Notes under the pieces: generated by a model | Told to the model about the DNA's origin: nothing | Seen by the model: the letters and a program-made list of their open reading frames with translations, nothing else | Database searches by the model: none | In this document: positions 1 to 8,367 of the stretch, one piece after another | How positions within the stretch are numbered: the first letter of the stretch is position 1 | Layout of the letters: the number at the start of each line of letters is the position of its first letter | Position numbers and translations under genes: made by a program | Assembly (NCBI RefSeq): GCF_003054265.1 | Contig: NZ_QBKT01000004.1 | Coordinates: 186,001 to 250,000 of the forward strand | Length of the DNA: 64,000 bases | Origin: Kordia periserrulae | GTDB taxonomy: Bacteria > Bacteroidota > Bacteroidia > Flavobacteriales > Flavobacteriaceae | Reading direction: 5' to 3'

Positions 1-35
1 TGTATTTTGTGAGTGTATTCAACAACAACTACACC

Positions 36-965
36 ATGCAAAATGAAGATTTATATCACGTTTTAGATTTAATATACAACCGTTTTGATGCTTTTCAAGT
101 ACTTTGGAGCATCTATACCACCGTAGTTATTGGACTTATTGCAGCCATGATTTCATTTCCAAAACATGTGTCTTCATCATTGGCGCGTGTTATTGTTATT
201 ATCGGATTTGCTGTTTTTGCGTATGCAAATTATGGCGCATTGCATGATGTAAACGAAGAACGACGAATTCTTTACAAAGAAGCAGATGCAATTGCGACTG
301 AACTTCAACAAAAAACAGGTGAAAAACGTAACTTATATGCACTTGTGCAAATTGACCAAGGGCAAAAAGGGCAGAAACTAGAGAAAGTACAGCGTAAAAA
401 TAAGTTACTACTATTTCACACAGTTTTAGACGGTTTGATGATTCTTCTCATTTGGTTTGTTCCGAAAACACTTGTGGCGTTGCGACCGTTTAAATCGATT
501 TCAGAAACTCGAATTTACATCAAAGGTTCTAAATTGCCCGATCCAAAAATCAGTTGGAATCAACTCAGTAAAATTTGGATTTTAGAAGAAGAAGTCAACG
601 TAAACATCAACTCAAAACAGGCTTCAAAAGTTGTTGGCGTAAAAATCCCCAAAGGATTTAAGTTTGATTTGTCAACAATTCCTAGATTTTTGTGGGGACT
701 TGTCGCGCCATTTGAGCTTTCCATCATTGCGCCTTTGGTACATGATTTTCTATATGTCAACAAAGGAAAATTAAAAATCAACAATCAAAAAATGCTAAGT
801 CTTGCCAATGATTCTGAGGAAGGCGAAATCATTCATATCAGCAGGCACGAGGCAGATTCTATCTTTTTAGAACACATGAAATTAGAAGGCGTCGGATTCT
901 TAAAACGTTGGATTGCATACTTTGGCGTTCGTTTAATTGGTGGAATATTTTGGAAGGAGAGCTAA
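36..965 (+). CDS. DUF1353 domain-containing membrane protein
   Basis: The protein is about 309 aa from the ATG at 36; an in-frame GTG at 9 or a start before the window cannot be excluded. The first third has two hydrophobic segments (roughly residues 15-35 and 45-65). A basic, coiled-coil-like stretch and a third hydrophobic segment near residues 130-145 follow. The C-terminal part reads like DUF1353: a GFKFDLSTIPRFLWG motif, an aspartate/histidine pair in PLVHDFLY, then SRHEADSIFLEHM and a terminal hydrophobic helix. DUF1353 is usually a short phage- or genome-encoded domain of unknown function, so the membrane-anchored version is somewhat unusual. The next gene on the same strand is 660 bases away, so it is probably the end of its transcription unit. 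Family call is fairly sure; function unknown. Confidence 0.7.
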   Translation: MQNEDLYHVLDLIYNRFDAFQVLWSIYTTVVIGLIAAMISFPKHVSSSLARVIVIIGFAVFAYANYGALHDVNEERRILYKEADAIATELQQKTGEKRNLYALVQIDQGQKGQKLEKVQRKNKLLLFHTVLDGLMILLIWFVPKTLVALRPFKSISETRIYIKGSKLPDPKISWNQLSKIWILEEEVNVNINSKQASKVVGVKIPKGFKFDLSTIPRFLWGLVAPFELSIIAPLVHDFLYVNKGKLKINNQKMLSLANDSEEGEIIHISRHEADSIFLEHMKLEGVGFLKRWIAYFGVRLIGGIFWKES

Positions 966-1624
966 GTTGAACGAAGCATTGTTTTCTAACAACTTTCTCA
1001 TAAAACGGAATTCATACATTCAACAAATAAAATCAAAATAAAGTATAACCTTGTACAATCCTTACTTTCGGTTGATTAATCTTTCTTTTCGGTTACATAA
1101 AGAATCTTTTGCTCAAAACAATCCTAAAATTCGGTTCAACAATAGAAGCGAAGCGGTTCATTCATCAATTTTTAGAGTTGTTTATTATTTCCCTTCGGTT
1201 GCACAAGCCCTTAATTTCTATAAAACATCCAAAACAAAGATTACACAACCTCAAAGAACCTATCATCAACCGCTTTTATGGGGTTCTGTTAGGGGTAACA
1301 ATCTTAATATGACCGTTTTTGTTTTGTGTTTAATCGCTCTGAGATATTGATGAAGCGTTATTTGTGCTCAAATTTTAAAAAAAAGTTATTACTAGAAAGT
1401 TTCTTCACGAAAGGTAATAGAATAATTTTTACACAAGTGACGCCTGCACTGAGCTTGCCGAAGTGTAGGAGGGAAGTGGAATAGTCGTTGAATAGGATAA
1501 GTATTACTTAATTTTTTAGTTTATGAAGTTTTTTATAAAATATTACTTGTTAAAAATTAGTATATTTAGTTATTATTTTAATAATTTCAAATTTTCAATT
1601 ATATCACTATTTCTAAATAAAAAT
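966..1624. other. Gene-free spacer at left edge of the A+T-rich island
   Basis: No convincing gene. An open frame at 1051-1350 encodes a compositionally odd peptide with no recognisable domain and no good start context. At 1450-1463 there is a reverse-oriented copy of the TTCG(A/G)CAAGCTCA repeat core that recurs elsewhere in the window. From about 1500 onward the base composition becomes clearly A+T-richer, marking the start of the retron island. Confidence 0.6.
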
Positions 1625-1828
1625 ATGAATAAATACGAATTAAAAATTGTATCGGTTATTGATAATTCATCAATTGTTTTATTACAATCGTTTCTTTATG
1701 CTAACAATGAAAGTACAGCAAATATTATGGCAGATAATATTTTTAACAGTTATCTAGATAATAGCAATTGTACAGAATATTATGAAGGTATTATAGTTCA
1801 AAAACAATTAAATATAATTGAAAACTAG
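1625..1828 (+). CDS. Small hypothetical protein upstream of the retron genes
   Basis: This 67-aa open frame begins MNKYELKIVSV. The ATG at 1625 is preferred over an in-frame ATG at 1523 because the upstream extension is an unstructured Phe/Ile/Tyr-rich stretch. The frame ends 12 bases before the phosphoribosyltransferase-like gene and shares the same A+T-rich codon use, so it may be the first gene of the retron operon. No domain is recognised; the peptide is acidic and soluble with a plausible alpha/beta pattern. It could be an accessory protein of the defence locus or just a remnant at the island edge. Confidence 0.45.
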   Translation: MNKYELKIVSVIDNSSIVLLQSFLYANNESTANIMADNIFNSYLDNSNCTEYYEGIIVQKQLNIIEN

Positions 1829-1840
1829 ACTATAAAATGA

Positions 1841-2731
1841 ATGAAGAAAAAAGAGATTGAACCTGTAGAGCTTATTAAAATTGAACAATTATTTCAAGAT
1901 AAAGATTGGGAAATTGAACCAGATTTAGATATTAGGACATCATTATATCAAAAATTTGTTGATAGGTACGAAAGGATTAAAAAGACTGACAGAACATTGT
2001 TTATTGAACTTTCTAAAAGGTTTTTAAGAATAAAAGAAAGTGAAGTGTATTCTATTTTTAAAGATTCATATAATCAAATTTACGATGATTATTTAGAGTC
2101 ATTTAATAAGATTTATATACTTCCATTGGTAGAGCCATATATAGATTTAAAAAAAACGACCAAAAATAAAATAGCTAGACCAAAAATAAAAAGTGGAGAA
2201 AAAATAAAGTTATTTATTGAATTGAATGAATATAGAGAGTTGAAATTTTCTCAGAAAATTAACTTACCTGATAATTTTTCTTTAATTGAAAAGTCTTTTG
2301 ATGAAAAAAGAGATTTATTAATTCTTGTAGATGATTTCATTGGTTCAGGAAGAACTGCAAATGACATTCTTAAATCGATATTTACCAATACAAAATTTAA
2401 CTCTGATAATATAATTATACTAACATTAGTAGCACAAGAAATTGGCGCAAATTCAATTTATGATACGAATAGAGTTGTTACATTTTTTAAATATTTAAAG
2501 CGAAAAGCAGTTAGTGACTTTTATAAAGGTAATGAATTAAAAGAAAAAATGAATCAAGCAATTTCTATGGAAGAAACTATAAATATTCCAAAACAATGGA
2601 GTCTAGGTTATGAGAAGTCTGAAGCTTTAGTTTCTATTATGAATAAAAGCCCAAATAATACTTTACCAATCTTTTGGTATGAGACTAAAAATATGATTGC
2701 CCCATTTAAGAGATATGTTAATTATAAGTAA
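1841..2731 (+). CDS. Phosphoribosyltransferase-like retron accessory protein (probable effector)
   Basis: This 296-aa protein has a PRPP-binding-type signature near residues 161-175, with paired aspartates and a Gly-Ser-Gly loop (LVDDFIGSGRTAND). It resembles the loop of type I phosphoribosyltransferases. The preceding 150 residues are mostly helical and charged; no signal peptide or membrane segment is seen. It lies 6 bases upstream of a small winged-helix-like gene, followed by a structured RNA region and a retron reverse transcriptase. In the retron classification I recall (Mestre and colleagues, 2020), type III systems pair the RT with a PRTase-domain protein and a winged-HTH-like protein. 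The likely role, by inference, is a toxic effector held inactive by the RT-msDNA complex and released on phage infection. The reaction catalysed is unknown. Confidence 0.75.
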   Translation: MKKKEIEPVELIKIEQLFQDKDWEIEPDLDIRTSLYQKFVDRYERIKKTDRTLFIELSKRFLRIKESEVYSIFKDSYNQIYDDYLESFNKIYILPLVEPYIDLKKTTKNKIARPKIKSGEKIKLFIELNEYRELKFSQKINLPDNFSLIEKSFDEKRDLLILVDDFIGSGRTANDILKSIFTNTKFNSDNIIILTLVAQEIGANSIYDTNRVVTFFKYLKRKAVSDFYKGNELKEKMNQAISMEETINIPKQWSLGYEKSEALVSIMNKSPNNTLPIFWYETKNMIAPFKRYVNYK

Positions 2732-2737
2732 AAAAGA

Positions 2738-3076
2738 ATGGAAAAGGAAAATGCTTTTAATGAAGAAGAAATAAAACTACGAGTCTTGCTAATAATTGAA
2801 AAAAATGGAAGTATTGATGACCTCTACAATGCAGGATTTAAATATTTTCAAATCACTAAATTTTTAAAAGAGGAAATCTCAAATAACAATGCAGAATTCG
2901 TAGATGATAAGTTAGTTATTACAAAAAAAGGAATAAAAGAAAAACAAAGATTAATTGAGTTATTAAAAATAGAAAAACTTGAAAAATTTGTAATGCCACA
3001 ATTGTCTAGTAAGAAAATAGATTTGATAAATCTAAATGATGTATTTATTCCCTCTGAAGACGAATTAACATTTTGA
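2738..3076 (+). CDS. Small winged-helix-like retron accessory protein
   Basis: This 112-aa acidic/basic mixed protein has no signal or membrane segment. Residues about 12-75 alternate helices with a short beta-hairpin-like stretch (AEFVDDKLVITKKGIKEKQ), as expected for a winged helix. The C-terminal 35 residues look like an acidic tail. It starts 6 bases after the PRTase-like gene, so the two are probably co-transcribed. Its stop codon overlaps the -33 element of the promoter predicted for the retron RNA. By position it matches the small winged-HTH-like partner of type III retrons. The fold is inferred from sequence pattern and context only; there is no diagnostic motif. Confidence 0.6.
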   Translation: MEKENAFNEEEIKLRVLLIIEKNGSIDDLYNAGFKYFQITKFLKEEISNNNAEFVDDKLVITKKGIKEKQRLIELLKIEKLEKFVMPQLSSKKIDLINLNDVFIPSEDELTF

Positions 3077-3102
3077 AAAAAATAAAAAAAAAGCTATTTT
3101 TG
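3072..3102 (+). promoter_or_regulatory. Bacteroidota-type promoter of the retron ncRNA/RT transcript
   Basis: TTTG at 3072-3075 and TATTTTTG at 3095-3102 are separated by 19 bases. This matches the Bacteroidota housekeeping consensus (TTTG at -33, TAnnTTTG at -7) in both elements and spacing. Transcription would begin at about 3106-3109, just inside the spacer, so the ncRNA and RT can be made independently of the upstream PRTase gene. Confidence 0.6.
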
Positions 3103-3106
3103 TATT

Positions 3107-3246
3107 GGATATGCGAGTCGTAATATCTGTATAGGGAATATAATTTCAGAGCAGTTCCGAATCAAATACTCCTCCAGAGTCGTCGCATTTGATTCGGCCT
3201 TCCAAAATATTGGGACCTTCGGGTCCCATTTGAGATTTAAATAACT
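3107..3246 (+). ncRNA. Putative retron msr-msd non-coding RNA
   Basis: The 170-base spacer before the RT contains strong stem-loops. One is an 11-bp perfect stem (3157-3167 with 3187-3197, 19-base loop). Another is a 7-bp perfect stem capped by a TTCG tetraloop (3211-3217 with 3222-3228). A weaker 6-bp hairpin (3107-3112 with 3123-3128) sits at the predicted 5' end. GAGTCGT occurs twice (3115-3121 and 3177-3183). Retron RTs are preceded by exactly this kind of structured msr-msd RNA, which is template and primer. The end-pairing a1/a2 repeats and the branching guanosine could not be assigned with confidence; one possible bulged pairing is 3139-3148 with 3255-3265 inside the RT gene. The 5' end is set by the promoter, and the 3' boundary is only approximate. 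Confidence 0.6.
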
Positions 3247-4284
3247 ATGAGTTTTGAAATTTATACAAGAAAGTTTAGGGAAAAGGCTGAGAATTTAGGT
3301 TACTCAGAAAGCAATATTGTTAAGTGTATTGATTATGCTAGTCCAATATATGAAAAAGGATTACCTATAATTTATAATCTGACTCATTTAAGCAGATTAG
3401 TTGGGTATGAAAAAAATTATATTATTCAAGCTGCTATAGCATCTAAACATTCAGAAGCATATTATAGATATCATAAAGTTTTAAAAAAAAATGGAGATGT
3501 TAGAAAAATAAAAGAACCTCTACCTAATTTAAAAGCAATTCAGTATTGGTTATTACATAATATTTTGGAAAAAATTGAGCCTAGCGCTTATGCAAAAGCA
3601 TATGTAAAAAAGCGAGGTTTAAAGCAAAATATTAGATTTCATAAAGGTCAAAAAAAAGTACTATCCATAGATATAAAAGATTTTTTTCCTTCGATTACTT
3701 TTGAAAAGGTAGAAAATATATTCTTAACTATAGGTTACTCCGTAGAATTATCTAATTACCTAGCTAAACTTTGTTGCCTTAAGGAAAAATTACCTCAAGG
3801 AGCTCCAACTAGCCCGTATATATCTAATTTAATTTTTAAAAATATAGACGAAATAATAGCTGTTTATTGTAAAAATTTAAACATAAGATATACACGATAT
3901 GCTGATGATTTAACCTTTTCTGGAGATTTTGATGAAACATCTTTACTTAATTATATAAATGAAATTATGACAGAAAATAATTTTATTCTGAATAAAGATA
4001 AAACTAAACTTATGCTTTATAGTGAAAGGCAAATAGTTACAGGAATAGTTGTTAATGATAAACCTCAATTAGATAAAGAAACAAGAAAAGAAATTAGACA
4101 GCATTTGTATTATATAAAGAAATATGGTCTAGAATCTCATATGGAGAGAAATAATATAAATAGTAATACATTTTTAACTAACCTAATGGGGAAAATAAGT
4201 TTTGGCTTGTACCTAAATCCGAAAGATGAACATTTAAGAGATTCTATAAATTATTTGTCTCAACTTTATAAACAAATAATGTAA
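3247..4284 (+). CDS. Retron-type reverse transcriptase
   Basis: This is a 345-aa RT of typical retron length with no extra domain. Visible motifs, in order, are:
- an NxxxH element at residues 128-132 (NIRFH), the position of the retron-specific NAxxH motif, with Ile for Ala;
- motif A with catalytic aspartate (SIDIKDFFPSI, 140-150);
- LPQGAPTSP (182-190);
- the YADD active site (218-221);
- the retron-diagnostic VTG (264-266).
The enzyme should convert the adjacent RNA into branched msDNA and, with it, form the sensor/antitoxin part of the system. It is the last gene of the A+T-rich island; the DNA after it is unrelated housekeeping sequence. Identification as a retron RT is strong; subtype III rests on the neighbours. 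Confidence 0.92.
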   Translation: MSFEIYTRKFREKAENLGYSESNIVKCIDYASPIYEKGLPIIYNLTHLSRLVGYEKNYIIQAAIASKHSEAYYRYHKVLKKNGDVRKIKEPLPNLKAIQYWLLHNILEKIEPSAYAKAYVKKRGLKQNIRFHKGQKKVLSIDIKDFFPSITFEKVENIFLTIGYSVELSNYLAKLCCLKEKLPQGAPTSPYISNLIFKNIDEIIAVYCKNLNIRYTRYADDLTFSGDFDETSLLNYINEIMTENNFILNKDKTKLMLYSERQIVTGIVVNDKPQLDKETRKEIRQHLYYIKKYGLESHMERNNINSNTFLTNLMGKISFGLYLNPKDEHLRDSINYLSQLYKQIM

Positions 4285-4691
4285 GATCATTTCACTTAAA
4301 CTTCCCAGTTCCATAATTAACTTTTAAAATCTATAATTTCATCTTTTAGTTTCTTATTCACATTTTCAATAAATTCATTTTAAAGTTTCACAATACACAA
4401 AATAATCCAATCGCTGAGAATCGCGTATTTAAAAAATTATTGACAATCGTACAGAATATCACAATTAGGCTAAACTCAAAGCAATCATAGATTACACAAT
4501 ACAATTACTCTATAATTTATATTATGTTAAATAGAAAATTATACGAAAACAGAACACATCACCAACAATCCCAAAGCACACCGCTCTATCCCAAACAACA
4601 AACTCCAAACATTTAAAAGAAAACCCTAAAGCGCAGCGACCAAAAAACAAACAACAAAAAAACAAACAACGAACAACCCAAAAAAACACCG
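4285..4691. other. Gene-free spacer after the retron
   Basis: A+T-rich DNA with no supported gene, RNA or hairpin terminator. Several runs of A and AACAAAC-like repeats occur at 4620-4690, just before the MFS promoter. The right edge of the retron island probably lies here; no attachment-site-like direct repeat matching the left edge was seen by eye. Confidence 0.5.
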
Positions 4692-4699
4692 TACTTTTG
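4692..4699 (+). promoter_or_regulatory. TAnnTTTG promoter element (-7) of the MFS gene
   Basis: TACTTTTG is a perfect TAnnTTTG match ending only 4 bases before the ATG at 4704. If it works, transcription would start at or next to the start codon, giving a leaderless or nearly leaderless mRNA. Confidence 0.45.
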
Positions 4700-4703
4700 C
4701 AAA

Positions 4704-5924
4704 ATGATTTCAAAAAAGCAATCGCAAACGGAATTTATTCTCCTTATGGCATCGCTGATGTCCATTGTAGCACTGTCCATTGACGCCATTCTTCCAGCGC
4801 TAGACGTTATTGGAAATTCTATCGGAATTACAGACGACCGAAACAATCAAATGCTCATTACCATGATTTTTCTAGGTTTGGGCTTCGGACAATTGATTTT
4901 CGGACCGCTTTCCGACAGTATGGGACGAAAACCGATCATCTATATCGGGTTTACAGTATTTGTACTCGCTAGTTTTATCTGCGTTCTAGCGCCAAATTTG
5001 GAAATCATGATTATTGGGCGCATTCTACAAGGTATCGGATTATCCGCTCCAAGAACCATCAGTATTGCGATGGTTCGCGATAGTTTTAGCGGTGATTATA
5101 TGGCAAAAATCATGTCGTTTATTGTCGCGATTTTCATCTTAGTTCCTGTCGTTGCACCTGCTTTAGGAAAGCTTTTGCTCGATTCGTTCGGTTGGGAAGC
5201 CATCTTTAACAGTCAACTAATTTTTGGTGCAATCATCATGATTTGGCTTTGGAAACGACAACCCGAAACACTTCACCCAGAACATAAAATAAAACTATCT
5301 AAAGAATTATTTATCAATGGTTTAAAAGAATTTATGAAATTTAAAACCTCAATTGCGTTTACCCTAATTTCTGGATTCATCACAGGTTCGTTCATGGTCT
5401 ATCTAAGTGCTTCGCAAGACATATTTCAAAATCAATACAATCTCAAAGAAGAATTTCCATACATCTTTGCCGCACTCGCCATTTCGGTGGGTTTTGCTAC
5501 ATTTTTAAACGGAACATTGGTGCTAAAATTCGGAATGTACAAATTGGTTCGTGCGTTTTTAATCGCGTTCACCACCATTCCACTCATATACCTACTATTC
5601 TATTTTGGAAAACCAAATCCTAACGCATACGTATTGGTAGCTTTCTTTGCCATTCAGTTTTTCTCTATAGGTTTCCTTTTCGGGAATTTACGCTCGTTGG
5701 CGATGCAACCTGTCGGACATATTGCGGGAGTCGGTGCCGCTATCAACGGATTTGTCTCAACAATCATGGCAGTTCCGATTGCAACCTATATTGGACGATT
5801 CATCACAGATACCGCTTCTCCTCTATTTATCGGATTTTTAATTTGTGGCGTAACATCTATTGGAATTTTAATCATGCTAAAAAAATCAGTTACTTCGGAG
5901 GCAATTCCACGAAGCATCAAGTAG
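4704..5924 (+). CDS. MFS multidrug exporter, Bcr/CflA type
   Basis: This 406-aa polytopic protein has about 12 hydrophobic segments. The start MISKKQSQTEFILL is typical of Bcr/CflA-family drug:H+ antiporters. An MFS motif-A-like loop (GPLSDSMGRKP) lies between segments 2 and 3, and GRILQGIGLSA is a motif-B-like arginine segment. The family exports bicyclomycin, chloramphenicol-like drugs or sulfathiazole; the substrate here is unknown. The gene stands alone behind its own promoter. The last nine residues and stop are encoded by DNA that also belongs to a dispersed repeat (5891-5983), so the C-terminus may have been rewritten by repeat insertion. Confidence 0.85.
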   Translation: MISKKQSQTEFILLMASLMSIVALSIDAILPALDVIGNSIGITDDRNNQMLITMIFLGLGFGQLIFGPLSDSMGRKPIIYIGFTVFVLASFICVLAPNLEIMIIGRILQGIGLSAPRTISIAMVRDSFSGDYMAKIMSFIVAIFILVPVVAPALGKLLLDSFGWEAIFNSQLIFGAIIMIWLWKRQPETLHPEHKIKLSKELFINGLKEFMKFKTSIAFTLISGFITGSFMVYLSASQDIFQNQYNLKEEFPYIFAALAISVGFATFLNGTLVLKFGMYKLVRAFLIAFTTIPLIYLLFYFGKPNPNAYVLVAFFAIQFFSIGFLFGNLRSLAMQPVGHIAGVGAAINGFVSTIMAVPIATYIGRFITDTASPLFIGFLICGVTSIGILIMLKKSVTSEAIPRSIK

Positions 5925-5983
5925 AAACTATTGAAACATTTCGAGGTAAACGTCGGAGCATTATAAATTTCGATTATCGAGAG
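5891..5983 (+). repeat. Dispersed repeat, copy 1 (overlaps 3' end of MFS gene)
   Basis: About 92 bases closely match 59333-59422 in the same orientation. Both copies start TACTTCGG, contain AGTAGAAACTATT and end TCGATTATCGAG. This copy includes the final codons and stop of the MFS gene; the other is fully intergenic. Confidence 0.75.
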
Positions 5984-6010
5984 AGAAAAACAGCTTCATT
6001 GTCAACCATA

Positions 6011-6018
6011 TAAGTTTG
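6011..6018 (+). promoter_or_regulatory. TAnnTTTG promoter element of the haloperoxidase gene
   Basis: TAAGTTTG is a perfect -7 consensus match, giving a predicted 5' leader of about 45-50 bases before the ATG at 6072. No clear -33 element at the ideal spacing. Confidence 0.4.
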
Positions 6019-6071
6019 TAAAAAAACAATCTTTTACCTAAGTTTACGGCGAAACCTAGACTGACCAAAAT

Positions 6072-8252
6072 ATGAAAAAGATTATTATTGCAGCTTTCAT
6101 AAGTATATTTCTTAGTATTCCCTTTGTAAACGCACAACATTCGGTAGCTCGTGACTGGAATGAAGAATTGTTGAACGCCATCAGAAACGACTTTGCGCGT
6201 CCTACAGTACACGCACGAAACCTATTTCACAGTGCCATTGTCATGTATGATATTTGGGCTGTATTTGATGCTACATCAGAAACTGTTTTTTTAGGAAAAA
6301 CCTTTGGAAACTACACAAGTACCTTCAACGGAATCGCTACACCGACAGATGTAGATGCTGCACGACATGAAGCCATGAGTTACGCAATGTTCCGATTGCT
6401 AAAACATCGTTTTCAAAATGCTCCTGGCTACATTGCTTCATTAAATTCATTTGAAACACTACATCAATCGTACGGCTATGATATCAACTTTACATCAACC
6501 GATTACAGCACAGGTTCGTACGCCGCTTTAGGAAATCACATTGCGGATGAAATCATAACATTTGGTCTGCAAGATGGTTCTAACGAACAAAATGATTACG
6601 CTAACGAGCACTATCAACCCGCGAACAGTCCGTTAATTCTCGATTTATATGAAGATAATGACAACATCAATCCGAATAAATGGCAACCACTAGCTTTTGA
6701 TGTATATATAGACCAAAGTGGAAATACATTTCCGCTAAATACACCCGCATTTTTAAGTCCAGAATGGGGAGAAGTAACTCCTTTTGCGTTAAAACCGCAA
6801 GATTTACAAATCATCAATAATGGATTTGATTGTTATGTGTATAACGATCCTGGAGCGCCAGAATACATTCAAAACTCTAATGAAGATGGTATTGACGATC
6901 CGTACAAGTGGCACTTTGCGCTCGTTGCTTTATGGTCGTCTCACTTAGATCCTGCCGACAATACCATGATTGATATTTCGCCAGGCACACTTGGAAACTT
7001 GCCGCCATCCGCTTTTCCAACGACATTTCAAGAATATCAAGCGTTTTACGATATCATCAATGGTGGCGATCCAAGTACAGGACATGCTATCAATCCTGCG
7101 ACAAATATGCCGTATACGCCACAAATGGTGAAAAGAGCAGATTACGCACGTGTGTTGGCTGAATTTTGGGCTGACGGACCTGATTCAGAAACGCCGCCAG
7201 GACACTGGTTTACGATTTTAAACTATGTAAGTGACCATCCACAATTGGAAAAACGTTTGAACGGTACAGGACCAATTTTGAGCGATTTAGAATGGGATGT
7301 AAAATGTTATTTAGCGCTCGGTGGCGCGATGCATGATGCGGCTGTGAATACATGGGGAGTTAAAGGCTATTACGATTACATTCGACCAATTTCTGCAATA
7401 CGATACATGGCTGCCAAAGGACAAAGCTCCGATGCTTCCCTTCCAAGCTACGATCCACATGGTTTGCCGTTGATTCCTAATTTTATTGAATTGATAGAAA
7501 CGGGCGATCCGTTAGCAGGAACCAATGATGAAAACGTGGGGAAAGTAAAAGTCTATGCATGGAAAGGACCAGACTATATCACTGACCCAACTCAAGATAT
7601 TGCAGGTGTTGACTGGATTTTGGCAAGTAGATGGTGGCCATACCAACGTGGAACCTTTGTAACGCCTCCGTTTGCAGGATATCTCTCAGGGCATTCCACC
7701 TTTTCAAGAGCGGCTGCAGAAGTCATGACATTATTAACGGGAGATGAATTTTTCCCTGGCGGAATGGGAACTTTTGACATTCAACAAGATAACTTTTTAG
7801 TGTTTGAAAAAGGACCGAGTGCTTCATTCACATTACAATGGGCAACCTACCGTGATGCTTCTGATCAAACAAGTCTATCAAGAATTTGGGGCGGAATTCA
7901 TCCACCAATCGATGACATTCGCGGGCGTATCATCGGAATCCAAGTGGGCGTTGATGCTTTTAACAAAGCAAATAACTATTTCAACGGCGTATTAAGCACT
8001 GAAGAATCTACACAAAATACCACAAAAGTATATCCAGTTCCATTTACCAATCAACTCACAATTCAAACCGCAAACGAAACCATTTCCAAAGTAGATTTAT
8101 ACAGTATTGAAGGACGTTTGGTGTTTACAGAAACCATCAACGCCACTCAAAAAACGATAGCCATTCCAAACCTACAAGCTGGTTTGTATTTCTTAAAAGG
8201 ATATGATACTGCAGGAAGAATACTGCTTCAAGAAAAAGTGATAAAGAAATAG
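6072..8252 (+). CDS. T9SS-secreted vanadium-dependent haloperoxidase family protein
   Basis: This 726-aa protein has a cleavable signal peptide (MKKIIIAAFISIFLSIPFVNA). All three vanadate/phosphate-binding motifs of the haloperoxidase/PAP2 superfamily are present: K-x6-RP (K431, R438, P439), SGH (S539-H541) and SRxxxGxHxxxD (R604, H610). H541 and H610 would be the acid-base and vanadate-ligating histidines. The last 75 residues, after the ESTQNTTKVYPVPFTNQL segment, form a type A T9SS C-terminal sorting domain. The enzyme is therefore expected to cross the outer membrane and end up secreted or surface-attached. Members oxidise halides with hydrogen peroxide, but some secreted bacterial relatives act as acid phosphatases; motifs alone do not decide. 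It is a single-gene unit. Confidence 0.85.
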   Translation: MKKIIIAAFISIFLSIPFVNAQHSVARDWNEELLNAIRNDFARPTVHARNLFHSAIVMYDIWAVFDATSETVFLGKTFGNYTSTFNGIATPTDVDAARHEAMSYAMFRLLKHRFQNAPGYIASLNSFETLHQSYGYDINFTSTDYSTGSYAALGNHIADEIITFGLQDGSNEQNDYANEHYQPANSPLILDLYEDNDNINPNKWQPLAFDVYIDQSGNTFPLNTPAFLSPEWGEVTPFALKPQDLQIINNGFDCYVYNDPGAPEYIQNSNEDGIDDPYKWHFALVALWSSHLDPADNTMIDISPGTLGNLPPSAFPTTFQEYQAFYDIINGGDPSTGHAINPATNMPYTPQMVKRADYARVLAEFWADGPDSETPPGHWFTILNYVSDHPQLEKRLNGTGPILSDLEWDVKCYLALGGAMHDAAVNTWGVKGYYDYIRPISAIRYMAAKGQSSDASLPSYDPHGLPLIPNFIELIETGDPLAGTNDENVGKVKVYAWKGPDYITDPTQDIAGVDWILASRWWPYQRGTFVTPPFAGYLSGHSTFSRAAAEVMTLLTGDEFFPGGMGTFDIQQDNFLVFEKGPSASFTLQWATYRDASDQTSLSRIWGGIHPPIDDIRGRIIGIQVGVDAFNKANNYFNGVLSTEESTQNTTKVYPVPFTNQLTIQTANETISKVDLYSIEGRLVFTETINATQKTIAIPNLQAGLYFLKGYDTAGRILLQEKVIKK

Positions 8253-8367
8253 ACGAATTTAGATTGTTAGACTTGTTTCTGCTTTCGCATAAATCTCATA
8301 GACACGCATTGCTTTCGATTGTCTTGCTTGAAAAAACATCATCTTTTCAAATTCAATTTTAAAACAA

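Noticed and set aside
1051-1350. 99-codon open frame in the left spacer
   Set aside because: No domain, odd composition and no matching start context; an overlapping second frame is equally open, which is usual for chance frames in such DNA.
3211-3228. TTCG-loop hairpin as a terminator before the RT
   Set aside because: No T run follows, and it lies in the region where retrons encode msr-msd; better explained as part of the RNA.
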